Positions 1-6,689 of a stretch of DNA of 35,412 bases are shown here, in pieces (within the stretch, counting starts at the first letter, position 1; the number at the start of each line of letters is the position of its first letter). The translations under genes and the position numbers were made by a program. This DNA is from Alphaproteobacteria bacterium (GTDB lineage Bacteria; Pseudomonadota; Alphaproteobacteria; Caulobacterales; Caulobacteraceae). The notes below the pieces were generated by a model. That model was not told the DNA's origin. It did no database searches and was given only the letters and a program-made list of their open reading frames with translations. The stretch is taken from the NCBI GenBank assembly GCA_025350685.1, contig JANXXK010000280.1, positions 1 through 35,412 on the forward strand, read 5' to 3'.

Positions 1-1520
1 GCAAGGACCTCGAGCAGGAATCGACCTTCTTCGGGGCCATGGACGGCGCGTCCAAGTTCGTCCGCGGCGACGCCATGGCGGGCCTGATCATCGTCGCCAT
101 CAACATCATCGGCGGCATATTGATCGGGGTGCTGCAGCACCACGTGCCGATCGCCACGGCCGCCTCGACCTACACCATCATGACCATCGGCGACGGCCTG
201 GTGACCCAGATCCCGGCGCTGATCATTTCGATCGCCGCGGGCTTCCTGGTCTCCAAGTCCGGCGTCGAGGGCTCGGCCGACAAGGCCCTGGTCACCCAGC
301 TGGCGATGAACCCGGTGGCGCTCGGCATGGTCGCCGCGGCCGCGGGCATTCTGGCGATCGTCCCCGGCATGCCGATGATCCCCTTCGCCGGCATTTCGCT
401 GGCCGCGGGATCGCTAGCCTGGCGCCGTTCGCAGAAGTCCATGGAGCCCGCGCCGGTGGAGATTCAACCGGCCGAGACCCAGGCTGAGGAGCCGATCGCC
501 GCGACGCTCGCCATCGACGAAGTGAAGATCGAGCTGGGCTACGGCCTGCTCGGCCTGATCAACGACCTGGAGGGCCGCCGGCTCACCGACCAGATCAAGG
601 CGCTGCGCCGCACGCTGGCCTCCGACTTCGGCTTCGTGATGCCCAGCGTGCGCATCCTCGACAACATGCGCCTGCCCTCCCAGGGCTACTGCATCCGCAT
701 CAAGGAGATGGAGGCCGGCACCGGCGAGGTGCGCCTGGGCCAGATGATGGCCATGGACCCGCGCGGCGGCCAGGTGGAGCTGCCCGGCGAGCATATCCGC
801 GAGCCCGCCTTCGGCCTGCCCGCCACCTGGGTGGACGAGGCGCTGCGCGAGGAAGCCACGTTCCGCGGCTACACCATCGTCGATCCGGCGACCGTGCTGA
901 CCACCCATCTGACCGAGATTCTCAAGGAAAACATGCCGGACCTGCTCTCCTATTCCGAGGTGCAGAAGCTGCTGAAGGAGCTGCCGGCCGAGCAGAAGAA
1001 GCTAGTCGAGGACCTGATCCCCGGCGTGGTCACCGCGACGACGATCCAGCGTGTCCTCCAGGCGTTGCTGCGCGAGCGGGTCTCGATCCGCGACTTGCCG
1101 GCGATCCTTGAGGGTATCGGCGAGGCCGCCCCGCACACCGCCTCGGTCACCCTGTTGGTCGAGCAGGTCCGGGCAAGGCTTGCCCGCCAGCTCTCCTTCG
1201 CCTACCGCGGCGAGGACGGGGCCTTGCCGATCATCACGCTGACGGCCGAATGGGAAAACGCCTTCGCCGAGTCCATCGTCGGCCAGGGCGACGACAAGCA
1301 GCTGGCGCTGGCCCCCTCGCGGCTGCAGGACTTTGTCCGCGGCGTGCGCGAGACCTATGACCGCGCCGCGCTGGCCGGCGACAGCCCGGTGCTGCTGACC
1401 AGCCCCGGCATCCGCCCCTACGTCCGCTCGATCATCGAGCGCTTCCGCGGCCAAACCCCGGTGATGAGCCAGAACGAGGTCCATCCCCGCGCCCGCCTGA
1501 AAACCGTCGGGACGATCTAG
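1..1520 (+). CDS. flhA: Flagellar biosynthesis protein FlhA, C-terminal part (5' truncated)
   Basis: FlhA is the large export-gate subunit of the flagellar type III secretion apparatus. It has an N-terminal membrane domain and a C-terminal cytoplasmic platform that docks chaperone-substrate complexes and the FliI/FliJ ATPase. The frame is open from base 3, before the ORF-track ATG at 39, and reads KDLEQESTFFGAMDGASKF, a typical internal FlhA stretch, so the true start lies upstream of the window. The visible part begins in the last portion of the membrane domain, with hydrophobic segments at about residues 15-35, 60-75 and 95-130 counted from base 39. A charged linker rich in Glu and Pro follows (about 135-160), then the cytoplasmic domain to the end. 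It ends in TAG with no obvious terminator before the next gene. fliI and fliJ lie close by on the other strand. Identification is from recognised family sequence; only the missing N-terminus limits it. Confidence 0.95.
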   Translation, partial: KDLEQESTFFGAMDGASKFVRGDAMAGLIIVAINIIGGILIGVLQHHVPIATAASTYTIMTIGDGLVTQIPALIISIAAGFLVSKSGVEGSADKALVTQLAMNPVALGMVAAAAGILAIVPGMPMIPFAGISLAAGSLAWRRSQKSMEPAPVEIQPAETQAEEPIAATLAIDEVKIELGYGLLGLINDLEGRRLTDQIKALRRTLASDFGFVMPSVRILDNMRLPSQGYCIRIKEMEAGTGEVRLGQMMAMDPRGGQVELPGEHIREPAFGLPATWVDEALREEATFRGYTIVDPATVLTTHLTEILKENMPDLLSYSEVQKLLKELPAEQKKLVEDLIPGVVTATTIQRVLQALLRERVSIRDLPAILEGIGEAAPHTASVTLLVEQVRARLARQLSFAYRGEDGALPIITLTAEWENAFAESIVGQGDDKQLALAPSRLQDFVRGVRETYDRAALAGDSPVLLTSPGIRPYVRSIIERFRGQTPVMSQNEVHPRARLKTVGTI

Positions 1521-1594
1521 CGACCTCGCGAAAATTCGCTGCAACGGCCGAGATTTCGCGGCTAGGCTGACGGCGTGCGGCTGGGGGGCTTGGC

Positions 1595-2494
1595 GTGATC
1601 CGGATCCTGTTGTTGGCGGCGCTTACCCTGGCCACAGGCGCCTTCCTGTGGACCCTCGTCGCGGCCTTGCGGCGCCAGCCGACCCGACCGTCTCTGGAAG
1701 GCGCGGCGTTCGCCGCGGTCACCAACTTCTTCGACACCCTGGGCATCGGCTCCTTCGCGCCCACCACCGCCTATATGAAATTTCGCCGGCTGGTCCCCGA
1801 CGAGCTGATCCCCGCCACCATGCTGGCGGGCTACGCGATTCCCGCGGTCGCCGAAGGCTTCGTCTTCATCACCACGGTCACGGTCGATCCCCTGCTGTTG
1901 GGCCTGTCGATCGCCGCGGCGGTCGCCGGAGGGCTGGCCGGGGTCACGGTGGCAGCGCGCCTGCCGGTCGGCCCGATCCGCCTCGCCATGGGCCTGGGGC
2001 TGCTCGTCGCCGCGGCCACCTTCGCGCTCTCCAATCTTGGCTTGATGCCGCAGGGCGGCGCGGCGACGACGCTGGCGCCCCTGCCCTTCGCCATCGTGGT
2101 CGTCGCCAGCTTCGTCTTCGGCATCCTGATCAACCTCGGCATCGGCAACTTCGCCCCGACCCTGGTGCTGATCAGCCTGCTGGGCATGGACCCGCGCGCC
2201 GCCTTCCCGATCATGATGGGCTCGGCCGCGCTCATGGTGACCACCAGCGGCTGGCGCATTCTGGCGACCCGGCCGGTCAACCTGGCCCTGGTCCTGGGTA
2301 TGGCCCTGGGCGGCGCCCCGGCGGTGCTGGTCGCGGCCTTCATCGTGCGCAGCCTGCCGTTGGCGACCCTGCGCTGGGGGGTCGTCGCGATCGTCACCTA
2401 CGCCGGCGCGGTGATGCTGCACGCCGCCTTCGTGCGTCGCCCCACGGCCGAGGCGGCGGTCGCCGACGAGGCGCGGGCGGAACTCTCTCCCTGA
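1595..2494 (+). CDS. TauE/SafE-family sulfite/anion exporter-like membrane protein
   Basis: A polytopic inner-membrane protein of 299 residues whose spacing of hydrophobic segments and sequence (NFFDTLGIGSFAPTTAY near residue 45, and the matching NLGIGNFAPTLV near residue 185) fit the TauE/SafE permease family. The two similar loops reflect the internal duplication typical of that family. Members export sulfite, sulfoacetate or related small organosulfur anions, but no substrate can be assigned here. The start is GTG at 1595; no strong ribosome binding site is visible, so the exact start is moderately certain. The gene stands alone, 74 nt after flhA, with no sulfur-metabolism neighbour. Eight or so membrane segments can be read from the hydropathy pattern. 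The family call is fairly secure; the function is inferred from the family only. Confidence 0.8.
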   Translation: MIRILLLAALTLATGAFLWTLVAALRRQPTRPSLEGAAFAAVTNFFDTLGIGSFAPTTAYMKFRRLVPDELIPATMLAGYAIPAVAEGFVFITTVTVDPLLLGLSIAAAVAGGLAGVTVAARLPVGPIRLAMGLGLLVAAATFALSNLGLMPQGGAATTLAPLPFAIVVVASFVFGILINLGIGNFAPTLVLISLLGMDPRAAFPIMMGSAALMVTTSGWRILATRPVNLALVLGMALGGAPAVLVAAFIVRSLPLATLRWGVVAIVTYAGAVMLHAAFVRRPTAEAAVADEARAELSP

Positions 2495-2579
2495 CCCCGC
2501 CGCCATTGCCCGCGCCCGCCCGGACTGGTAGCGGTGCGAGTGTGGGGCATGGACCGCTCTGCGGAGTCTCGGGAATTCG

Positions 2580-2954
2580 ATGCGGCCACCTCTCAATCGA
2601 CCAAAGGGCCAGGGTTCGGCCGTCATCTGGGACCTGTTCACCTTTGAACACCTGATGACCAACCAGGTCATCCACCTGATCTACTGGGCTGGGTTGGCGA
2701 TCATCACCCTGGGCGTGTTCGGCACCATCGGCGCGGCCGTAGGCGTGGCGATCCGCGACCCCTTCCCCTTCGGCCTGCTGCTGGCCATCCCGGTGCTGAT
2801 CGGTGGCCTTCTGGTCATGGGCGCGCTGGTGCTGCTGTGGCGCTCGTTCTGCGAGTTTTATGTGGCGATTTTCCGGATCAGCGATGATCTGGCCGTCCTG
2901 CGCGCCGACGTCGAGGCCGAGCGCAAGCGGGTCGACGGGCCGCCGTTGATCTAG
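2580..2954 (+). CDS. DUF4282 domain-containing small membrane protein
   Basis: A protein of 124 residues. After about 14 residues it reads VIWDLFTFEHLMT, then has two membrane segments (about 30-50 and 57-82) and the motif WRSFCEFYVAIFRISDDL before a charged C-terminal helix. This matches my memory of the DUF4282 family, which are small bacterial membrane proteins of unknown function. The start is ATG at 2580 behind a weak GGGA; the first 14 residues are not typical of the family, so a later start cannot be ruled out, although no ATG or GTG sits right at the family's usual beginning. It runs head-on into fliJ: its TAG stop and the fliJ stop are separated by only 3 nt. The function is unknown and the flagellar neighbours give no direct clue. 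Confidence 0.75.
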   Translation: MRPPLNRPKGQGSAVIWDLFTFEHLMTNQVIHLIYWAGLAIITLGVFGTIGAAVGVAIRDPFPFGLLLAIPVLIGGLLVMGALVLLWRSFCEFYVAIFRISDDLAVLRADVEAERKRVDGPPLI

Positions 2955-2957
2955 GCC

Positions 2958-3374
2958 CTAGCGGGCTTGCCGCCGCGCGGCCTGCATGCCGACTTCGTCG
3001 AGTTCGGCGTTCTCCCGGCGTTTGCTCTCCTTGGCGGCGGTCAGCCGCGCCCCCTCGGCCACCTGCTCGTACTTCTTCTGCTCTTCGAAGGCCTCGGAGA
3101 GTGAGTCGCGGGCGCCGCGTTCCTCGGCCTCGATGACGTCGATCTCGGCCTGGACCCCTGCCTTGCGGATGCGCAGGCCCTCGGCGTAACCGGCATGATA
3201 CCAGCCGGCCTCGGCGTCGAGGTGGGCGCGCTTGGCCTCGGCCTCGCCCTCGGCGACCAGCACCCGAAGCCGCGTCTGGGCCACGGCCAGGCGGCCGGTG
3301 ATCTCGGAGAGCCGAAGTTGGCGGGCCTCGACCTCATAGGTGGCGAGCTTGATCAGGCTGTCCTGCCAGCTCAT
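2958..3374 (-). CDS. fliJ: Flagellar export protein FliJ
   Basis: FliJ is the small coiled-coil stalk of the flagellar export ATPase. It sits in the FliI hexamer, links it to the FlhA gate, and helps recycle export chaperones. The 138-residue product is almost entirely helical and charged, with long runs of Glu, Ala, Arg and Lys and no hydrophobic segment, and its length is typical of FliJ. Its ATG overlaps the TGA stop of fliI (ATGA), which indicates an operon with translational coupling and supports the call, since FliJ proteins have low sequence conservation. Transcription goes fliI then fliJ. The stop is 3 nt from that of the convergent DUF4282 gene. Confidence 0.88.
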   Translation of the reverse strand: MSWQDSLIKLATYEVEARQLRLSEITGRLAVAQTRLRVLVAEGEAEAKRAHLDAEAGWYHAGYAEGLRIRKAGVQAEIDVIEAEERGARDSLSEAFEEQKKYEQVAEGARLTAAKESKRRENAELDEVGMQAARRQAR

Positions 3375-4708
3375 GCGGGCACGCTGTCGAGGATGGCGTT
3401 AAGCCGTTCGAAGCCGGCGTCGAGGCTGGTGACCTCGTCCTTGTCCTGGGCCAGGAAGGCTTCCAGGGCCGGATTGAGCGCGATGGCCCGGTCGACCTGC
3501 GGGTCGGCCCCGGCGCGATAGGCGCCGATGCGGATCAGCTCTTCCATGTTGGCGTAGGCCGACAGCGTCTGGCGGGCCTGGGAGACGATCTCGCGCTCCA
3601 TCGGGCCGTGGCAGCCGGGCATGGTCCAGCTAATCGACTTCAGCACATTGATCGCCGGGAAGCGGCCGCGCTCAGCGATGGCGCGTTCCATGACGATATG
3701 GCCGTCCAGGATGCCTCGGACGGCGTCGGCGATCGGCTCGTTGTGGTCATCTCCGTCAACAAGCACGGTAAAGATGCCGGTGATCGGACCGGCCTTGGTG
3801 CCATCCGGACGGATGGGTCCTGGCCCGGCGCGTTCCAACAGCTTCGGCAGTTCGGTAAACACCGTCGGGGTGTAGCCTTTGGTGGTCGGCGGCTCGCCGG
3901 CGGCCAGGCCGATCTCGCGCTGGGCCATGGCGAAGCGGGTTACGCTGTCCATCAGGCACAGGACTTCCATGTCCTGGTCGCGCAGGTATTCGGCGATGGC
4001 CATGGTCATGTAGGCGGCCTGGCGGCGTTTCAGCGCCGGCTCGTCGGAGGTGGCGACCACGACGATGGCGCGCTTCAGCCCCTCTTCGCCGAGGGTCTCT
4101 TCGATGAACTCGCGGACCTCGCGGCCTCGTTCGCCGATCAGGCCGACGACGACCGCGTCGCAATCGGCGTTCTTGGCCAGCATGGAGAGCAGCACCGACT
4201 TGCCGACGCCGGAGCCGGCGAAGACGCCCAGGCGCTGGCCGCGGCAGCAGGTGGTGAAGACGTTCATGGCGCGTACGCCCATGTCCAGCCGCTCGCCGAC
4301 GCGGGCGCGGGCGTGGGCGGAAGGCGGGGCGGCGCGAAGCGGATAGGCGGCGACGCCGGCATGCAGCGGGCCCTTGCCATCGATGGGATTGCCGAAGGCG
4401 TCGATGACGCGGCCCAGCCAGGCCTTGGTCGGCCGCACCGCCGAGCCCAGGGGCTCGATGCGGATTTCCGCGCCGGGCGCCACGCCCTCGACGGGGCCGA
4501 AGGGCATCAGCAGCGCGCGGTTGTCGCGGAAGCCGACGACCTCGGCCTGAAGTCCCTTTTCGCCGAAACGGTCGATCTCGGCGCGGGCGCCGATGGCCAG
4601 GCGGGTGAGCCCGCCGCGGGCCTCGATCAGCAGCCCGTTCACCGCGGCGACCCGGCCCGCCACCGTTAGCGGATCCAGACGCTCGACTGCGGCCACCAGA
4701 CTCTTCAA
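3371..4708 (-). CDS. fliI: Flagellum-specific ATPase FliI
   Basis: FliI is the F1-beta-like ATPase of the flagellar type III export apparatus. It forms a hexamer at the cytoplasmic face and energises or regulates substrate unfolding and entry. The product has 445 residues, the normal length. It shows the N-terminal beta-barrel region (to about 95), the Walker A loop AGSGVGKS at about 164-171, the family stretch [13 protein letters not shown], and the Walker B strand [18 protein letters not shown]. The start is TTG at 4708, with a GGGGGG run a few bases upstream as the likely ribosome binding site, and this start gives the usual N-terminus ([13 protein letters not shown]). fliJ follows with an ATGA overlap. 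The 61 nt upstream contain a single TTAA (4753-4756) on the promoter side, at best a weak CtrA-like half-site; flagellar class II genes are CtrA targets in Caulobacter. Confidence 0.96.
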   Translation of the reverse strand: MKSLVAAVERLDPLTVAGRVAAVNGLLIEARGGLTRLAIGARAEIDRFGEKGLQAEVVGFRDNRALLMPFGPVEGVAPGAEIRIEPLGSAVRPTKAWLGRVIDAFGNPIDGKGPLHAGVAAYPLRAAPPSAHARARVGERLDMGVRAMNVFTTCCRGQRLGVFAGSGVGKSVLLSMLAKNADCDAVVVGLIGERGREVREFIEETLGEEGLKRAIVVVATSDEPALKRRQAAYMTMAIAEYLRDQDMEVLCLMDSVTRFAMAQREIGLAAGEPPTTKGYTPTVFTELPKLLERAGPGPIRPDGTKAGPITGIFTVLVDGDDHNEPIADAVRGILDGHIVMERAIAERGRFPAINVLKSISWTMPGCHGPMEREIVSQARQTLSAYANMEELIRIGAYRAGADPQVDRAIALNPALEAFLAQDKDEVTSLDAGFERLNAILDSVPA

Positions 4709-4769
4709 GCAACGCCCCCCAAATTCGAGGCGTCAGGATGCTGCGGTTACGCTTAAGGGGGCGTGAAGA

Positions 4770-5570
4770 TCAGCGCAGGAAGGCGGCCAGTTTCAGCGCC
4801 CGGCGCGGGTGTCTGGCGACCAGCCTGACCGCCTGGACGGGCCGTCTGCGCGCGGCCTGCAGCACCAGGGCGCGGCCTGCCTTCTTCATCTGCGGCCGCG
4901 CGGCCTGGGCGATCCGCCCGCGGGTGAGCCAGAGCGCCGCGCCGGCGACCACCACCAGGCCTACCCCCGCCACCAGGCCGCGATGCTTGTGTGCAAGGCT
5001 GGCCAGGGTCAGGCCCCTGCCCTTCGCCGCCACCTCCAGCTGGCCCATCGGCCGGGCCACCGCCTGCAGCGCCGCGGCGACCGCGCCGGCGGCCGGGCTC
5101 TCCGGGGTCCAATTGGACGGCAGGCGGATCATGGTGGACGCCAGCACCCGCGAGGCGGCCCGAAGTTCGTCGCGCGCGTCGCGGCCGAGCTCGCGGCCGA
5201 AGCCTACGAAGGCGCCGACCGCCTGCTGCTCGCGCAGCCGCTCGGCCAGGGCCGCGACCGGATGGGCCAGGGTCTGGCCGTCGCCTGCTGCGTCGATCCA
5301 GCTGTCGATCCGCCCGAACCGGGCCGTCGCCGCCCGCGCTATGCGGTCGCACCCCTCGGCGCTGCGCGGGTCGCCCACCACGGGGTGGACCCGGCCGCCC
5401 GCCTCGGCGATCGCCGCGCACGCTGCACGCAGGGTCTGCTCGTCGCCAGCCGCCATCACCACCGCCGCCCCGGCCTTGGCCGCCAGGCGCGCCGCCGCCA
5501 GCCCGATACCTGAGCTTGCCCCGGTGATTACGACGACCTGCTCAGCGATGGGTTTGAGTTTGGCGCGCAT
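4770..5570 (-). CDS. Short-chain dehydrogenase-like protein lacking the usual catalytic core
   Basis: The N-terminal half starts like a classical short-chain dehydrogenase/reductase: VVVITGASSGIG (Rossmann glycine motif) at about residues 11-22, then a second helix-strand unit, then FGRIDSWIDAAGDG where the family normally has an NNAG-type motif. The family's Ser...Tyr-x-x-x-Lys active site is not found. The sequence passes straight to the late-domain stretch RLPSNWTPESPAA and then to a hydrophobic segment (about 203-222) and a very Arg/Ala-rich tail. It looks like an SDR that has lost its middle. I place the start at ATG 5570, not at the ORF-track 5687, because GGGAGAA lies just upstream and the N-terminus then fits the family (266 residues). 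It is divergent from ctrA and shares its upstream region. Enzyme activity is doubtful; a structural or binding role, or decay, is possible. Confidence 0.7.
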   Translation of the reverse strand: MRAKLKPIAEQVVVITGASSGIGLAAARLAAKAGAAVVMAAGDEQTLRAACAAIAEAGGRVHPVVGDPRSAEGCDRIARAATARFGRIDSWIDAAGDGQTLAHPVAALAERLREQQAVGAFVGFGRELGRDARDELRAASRVLASTMIRLPSNWTPESPAAGAVAAALQAVARPMGQLEVAAKGRGLTLASLAHKHRGLVAGVGLVVVAGAALWLTRGRIAQAARPQMKKAGRALVLQAARRRPVQAVRLVARHPRRALKLAAFLR

Positions 5571-5691
5571 GGTTTCTCCCAATTCCCCAGGCCAAGAATC
5601 TGGGTCCGCGACGGAAATGTGGGGATTGAACGGCCCCGAACCAAGCGATGTTCCGTCCCTGCCGTTTCGCCCGATCTGTCCAATCACAAAA

Positions 5692-5841
5692 GATTCAACG
5701 GACCAATGAGTCGCCGGGAGTCCAGCGACGCTTGTCGCGGATTCCGCATCAGATTAACGATTCGGCTTGGGCGGACACTCCCAATTAACCAGTCTTAAAT
5801 TAACTCTGAGGCAGGTTAACGGGTAGGTCTGGTACGGATTC
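5692..5841. promoter_or_regulatory. ctrA control region with clustered GANTC and TTAA(C) motifs
   Basis: The 312-nt space between the SDR-like gene and ctrA (5571-5882) holds no gene but is rich in motifs. GANTC sites, the CcrM methylation sequence, occur at 5596, 5692, 5708, 5718, 5740, 5759 and 5837. TTAA motifs occur at 5754, 5785, 5795, 5800 and 5816, four of them reading TTAAC, the half-site bound by CtrA. In Caulobacter ctrA is driven by two promoters, one sensitive to CcrM methylation and one autoregulated by CtrA, so both motif types are expected here. The TTAA pairs do not give an exact TTAA-N7-TTAA; 5785 and 5795 are separated by 6 nt. The ctrA ribosome binding site AGGAGAAG follows at 5872-5879. 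The motifs are seen; their use is inferred. Confidence 0.75.
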
Positions 5842-5882
5842 ATTGAATTCGTGCGAATGCGGGGACACGCTAGGAGAAGCTT

Positions 5883-6584
5883 ATGCGCGTACTGTTGATT
5901 GAAGACGATAGCGCCACCGCGCAGAGTATCGAGCTGATGCTGAAGTCAGAAGGCTTCAACGTCTACACCACCGACTTGGGTGAGGAGGGCGTGGATCTGG
6001 GCAAGATTTACGACTACGACCTCATCCTGCTCGATCTGAACCTTCCCGACATGAGCGGCATGGACGTGCTGCGCACCCTGCGGGTCGGCAAGATCAACAC
6101 CCCGATCATGATCCTGTCGGGCTCGGCCGAGATCGATACGAAGGTGAAGACCTTCTCCGGCGGCGCCGACGACTACATGACTAAGCCGTTCCACAAGGAC
6201 GAGCTGGTCGCCCGCATCCACGCCGTGGTCCGCCGCTCGAAGGGCCACGCCCAGTCGGTGATCAAGACCGGCGACATCCTGGTCAACCTCGACGCCAAGA
6301 CGGTCGAGGTGAACGGCCTGCGCGTCCACCTGACGGGCAAGGAATACCAGATGCTGGAGCTGCTCTCGCTTCGGAAGGGCACGACCCTCACCAAGGAGAT
6401 GTTCCTCAACCACCTCTACGGCGGCATGGACGAGCCGGAGCTGAAGATCATCGACGTCTTCATCTGCAAGCTTCGCAAGAAGCTGGCCGCCGCCGCCGAC
6501 GGCAAGCATCACATCGAGACGGTCTGGGGCCGCGGCTATGTGCTGCGCGACCCGCAGGAAGCCATGGCGACGGTCGCCGCCTGA
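5883..6584 (+). CDS. ctrA: Cell cycle master response regulator CtrA
   Basis: CtrA is an OmpR-type response regulator that controls the Caulobacter cell cycle: it represses replication initiation and activates flagellar, pilus, methylation and division genes once phosphorylated through the CckA-ChpT relay. The 233-residue product has the receiver domain first (acidic pocket E7/D8/D9, phosphoacceptor D51 in [11 protein letters not shown] in the TKPFHKDE loop), then a winged-helix DNA-binding domain from about residue 125 ([24 protein letters not shown]). From memory it is nearly identical to the Caulobacter protein apart from the last residues. It ends in Ala-Ala, the feature needed for ClpXP-dependent degradation of Caulobacter CtrA. 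The start is ATG 5883 behind AGGAGAAG. It is monocistronic, closed by a strong terminator. Confidence 0.98.
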   Translation: MRVLLIEDDSATAQSIELMLKSEGFNVYTTDLGEEGVDLGKIYDYDLILLDLNLPDMSGMDVLRTLRVGKINTPIMILSGSAEIDTKVKTFSGGADDYMTKPFHKDELVARIHAVVRRSKGHAQSVIKTGDILVNLDAKTVEVNGLRVHLTGKEYQMLELLSLRKGTTLTKEMFLNHLYGGMDEPELKIIDVFICKLRKKLAAAADGKHHIETVWGRGYVLRDPQEAMATVAA

Positions 6585-6611
6585 TCGAGTCCAGGTCCGA
6601 CCAGCGTTGAG

Positions 6612-6640
6612 ACGCCCGCCTCACCGGCGGGCGTTTTCAT
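6612..6640 (+). terminator. Intrinsic terminator of ctrA
   Basis: A perfect 9-bp stem (ACGCCCGCC / GGCGGGCGT) with a 5-nt loop is followed directly by TTTTCATTT. It starts 28 nt after the ctrA stop and separates ctrA from the M28 peptidase gene. Confidence 0.9.
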
Positions 6641-6689
6641 TTACGCCGCCTAACCGCTAGGCTCCCGCGAAAGGTGCGGGGAGAAGTCC

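Noticed and set aside
4746-4756. CtrA box upstream of fliI.
   Set aside because: Only one TTAA with no partner at the right spacing; too weak to call, although CtrA control of flagellar operons would be expected.
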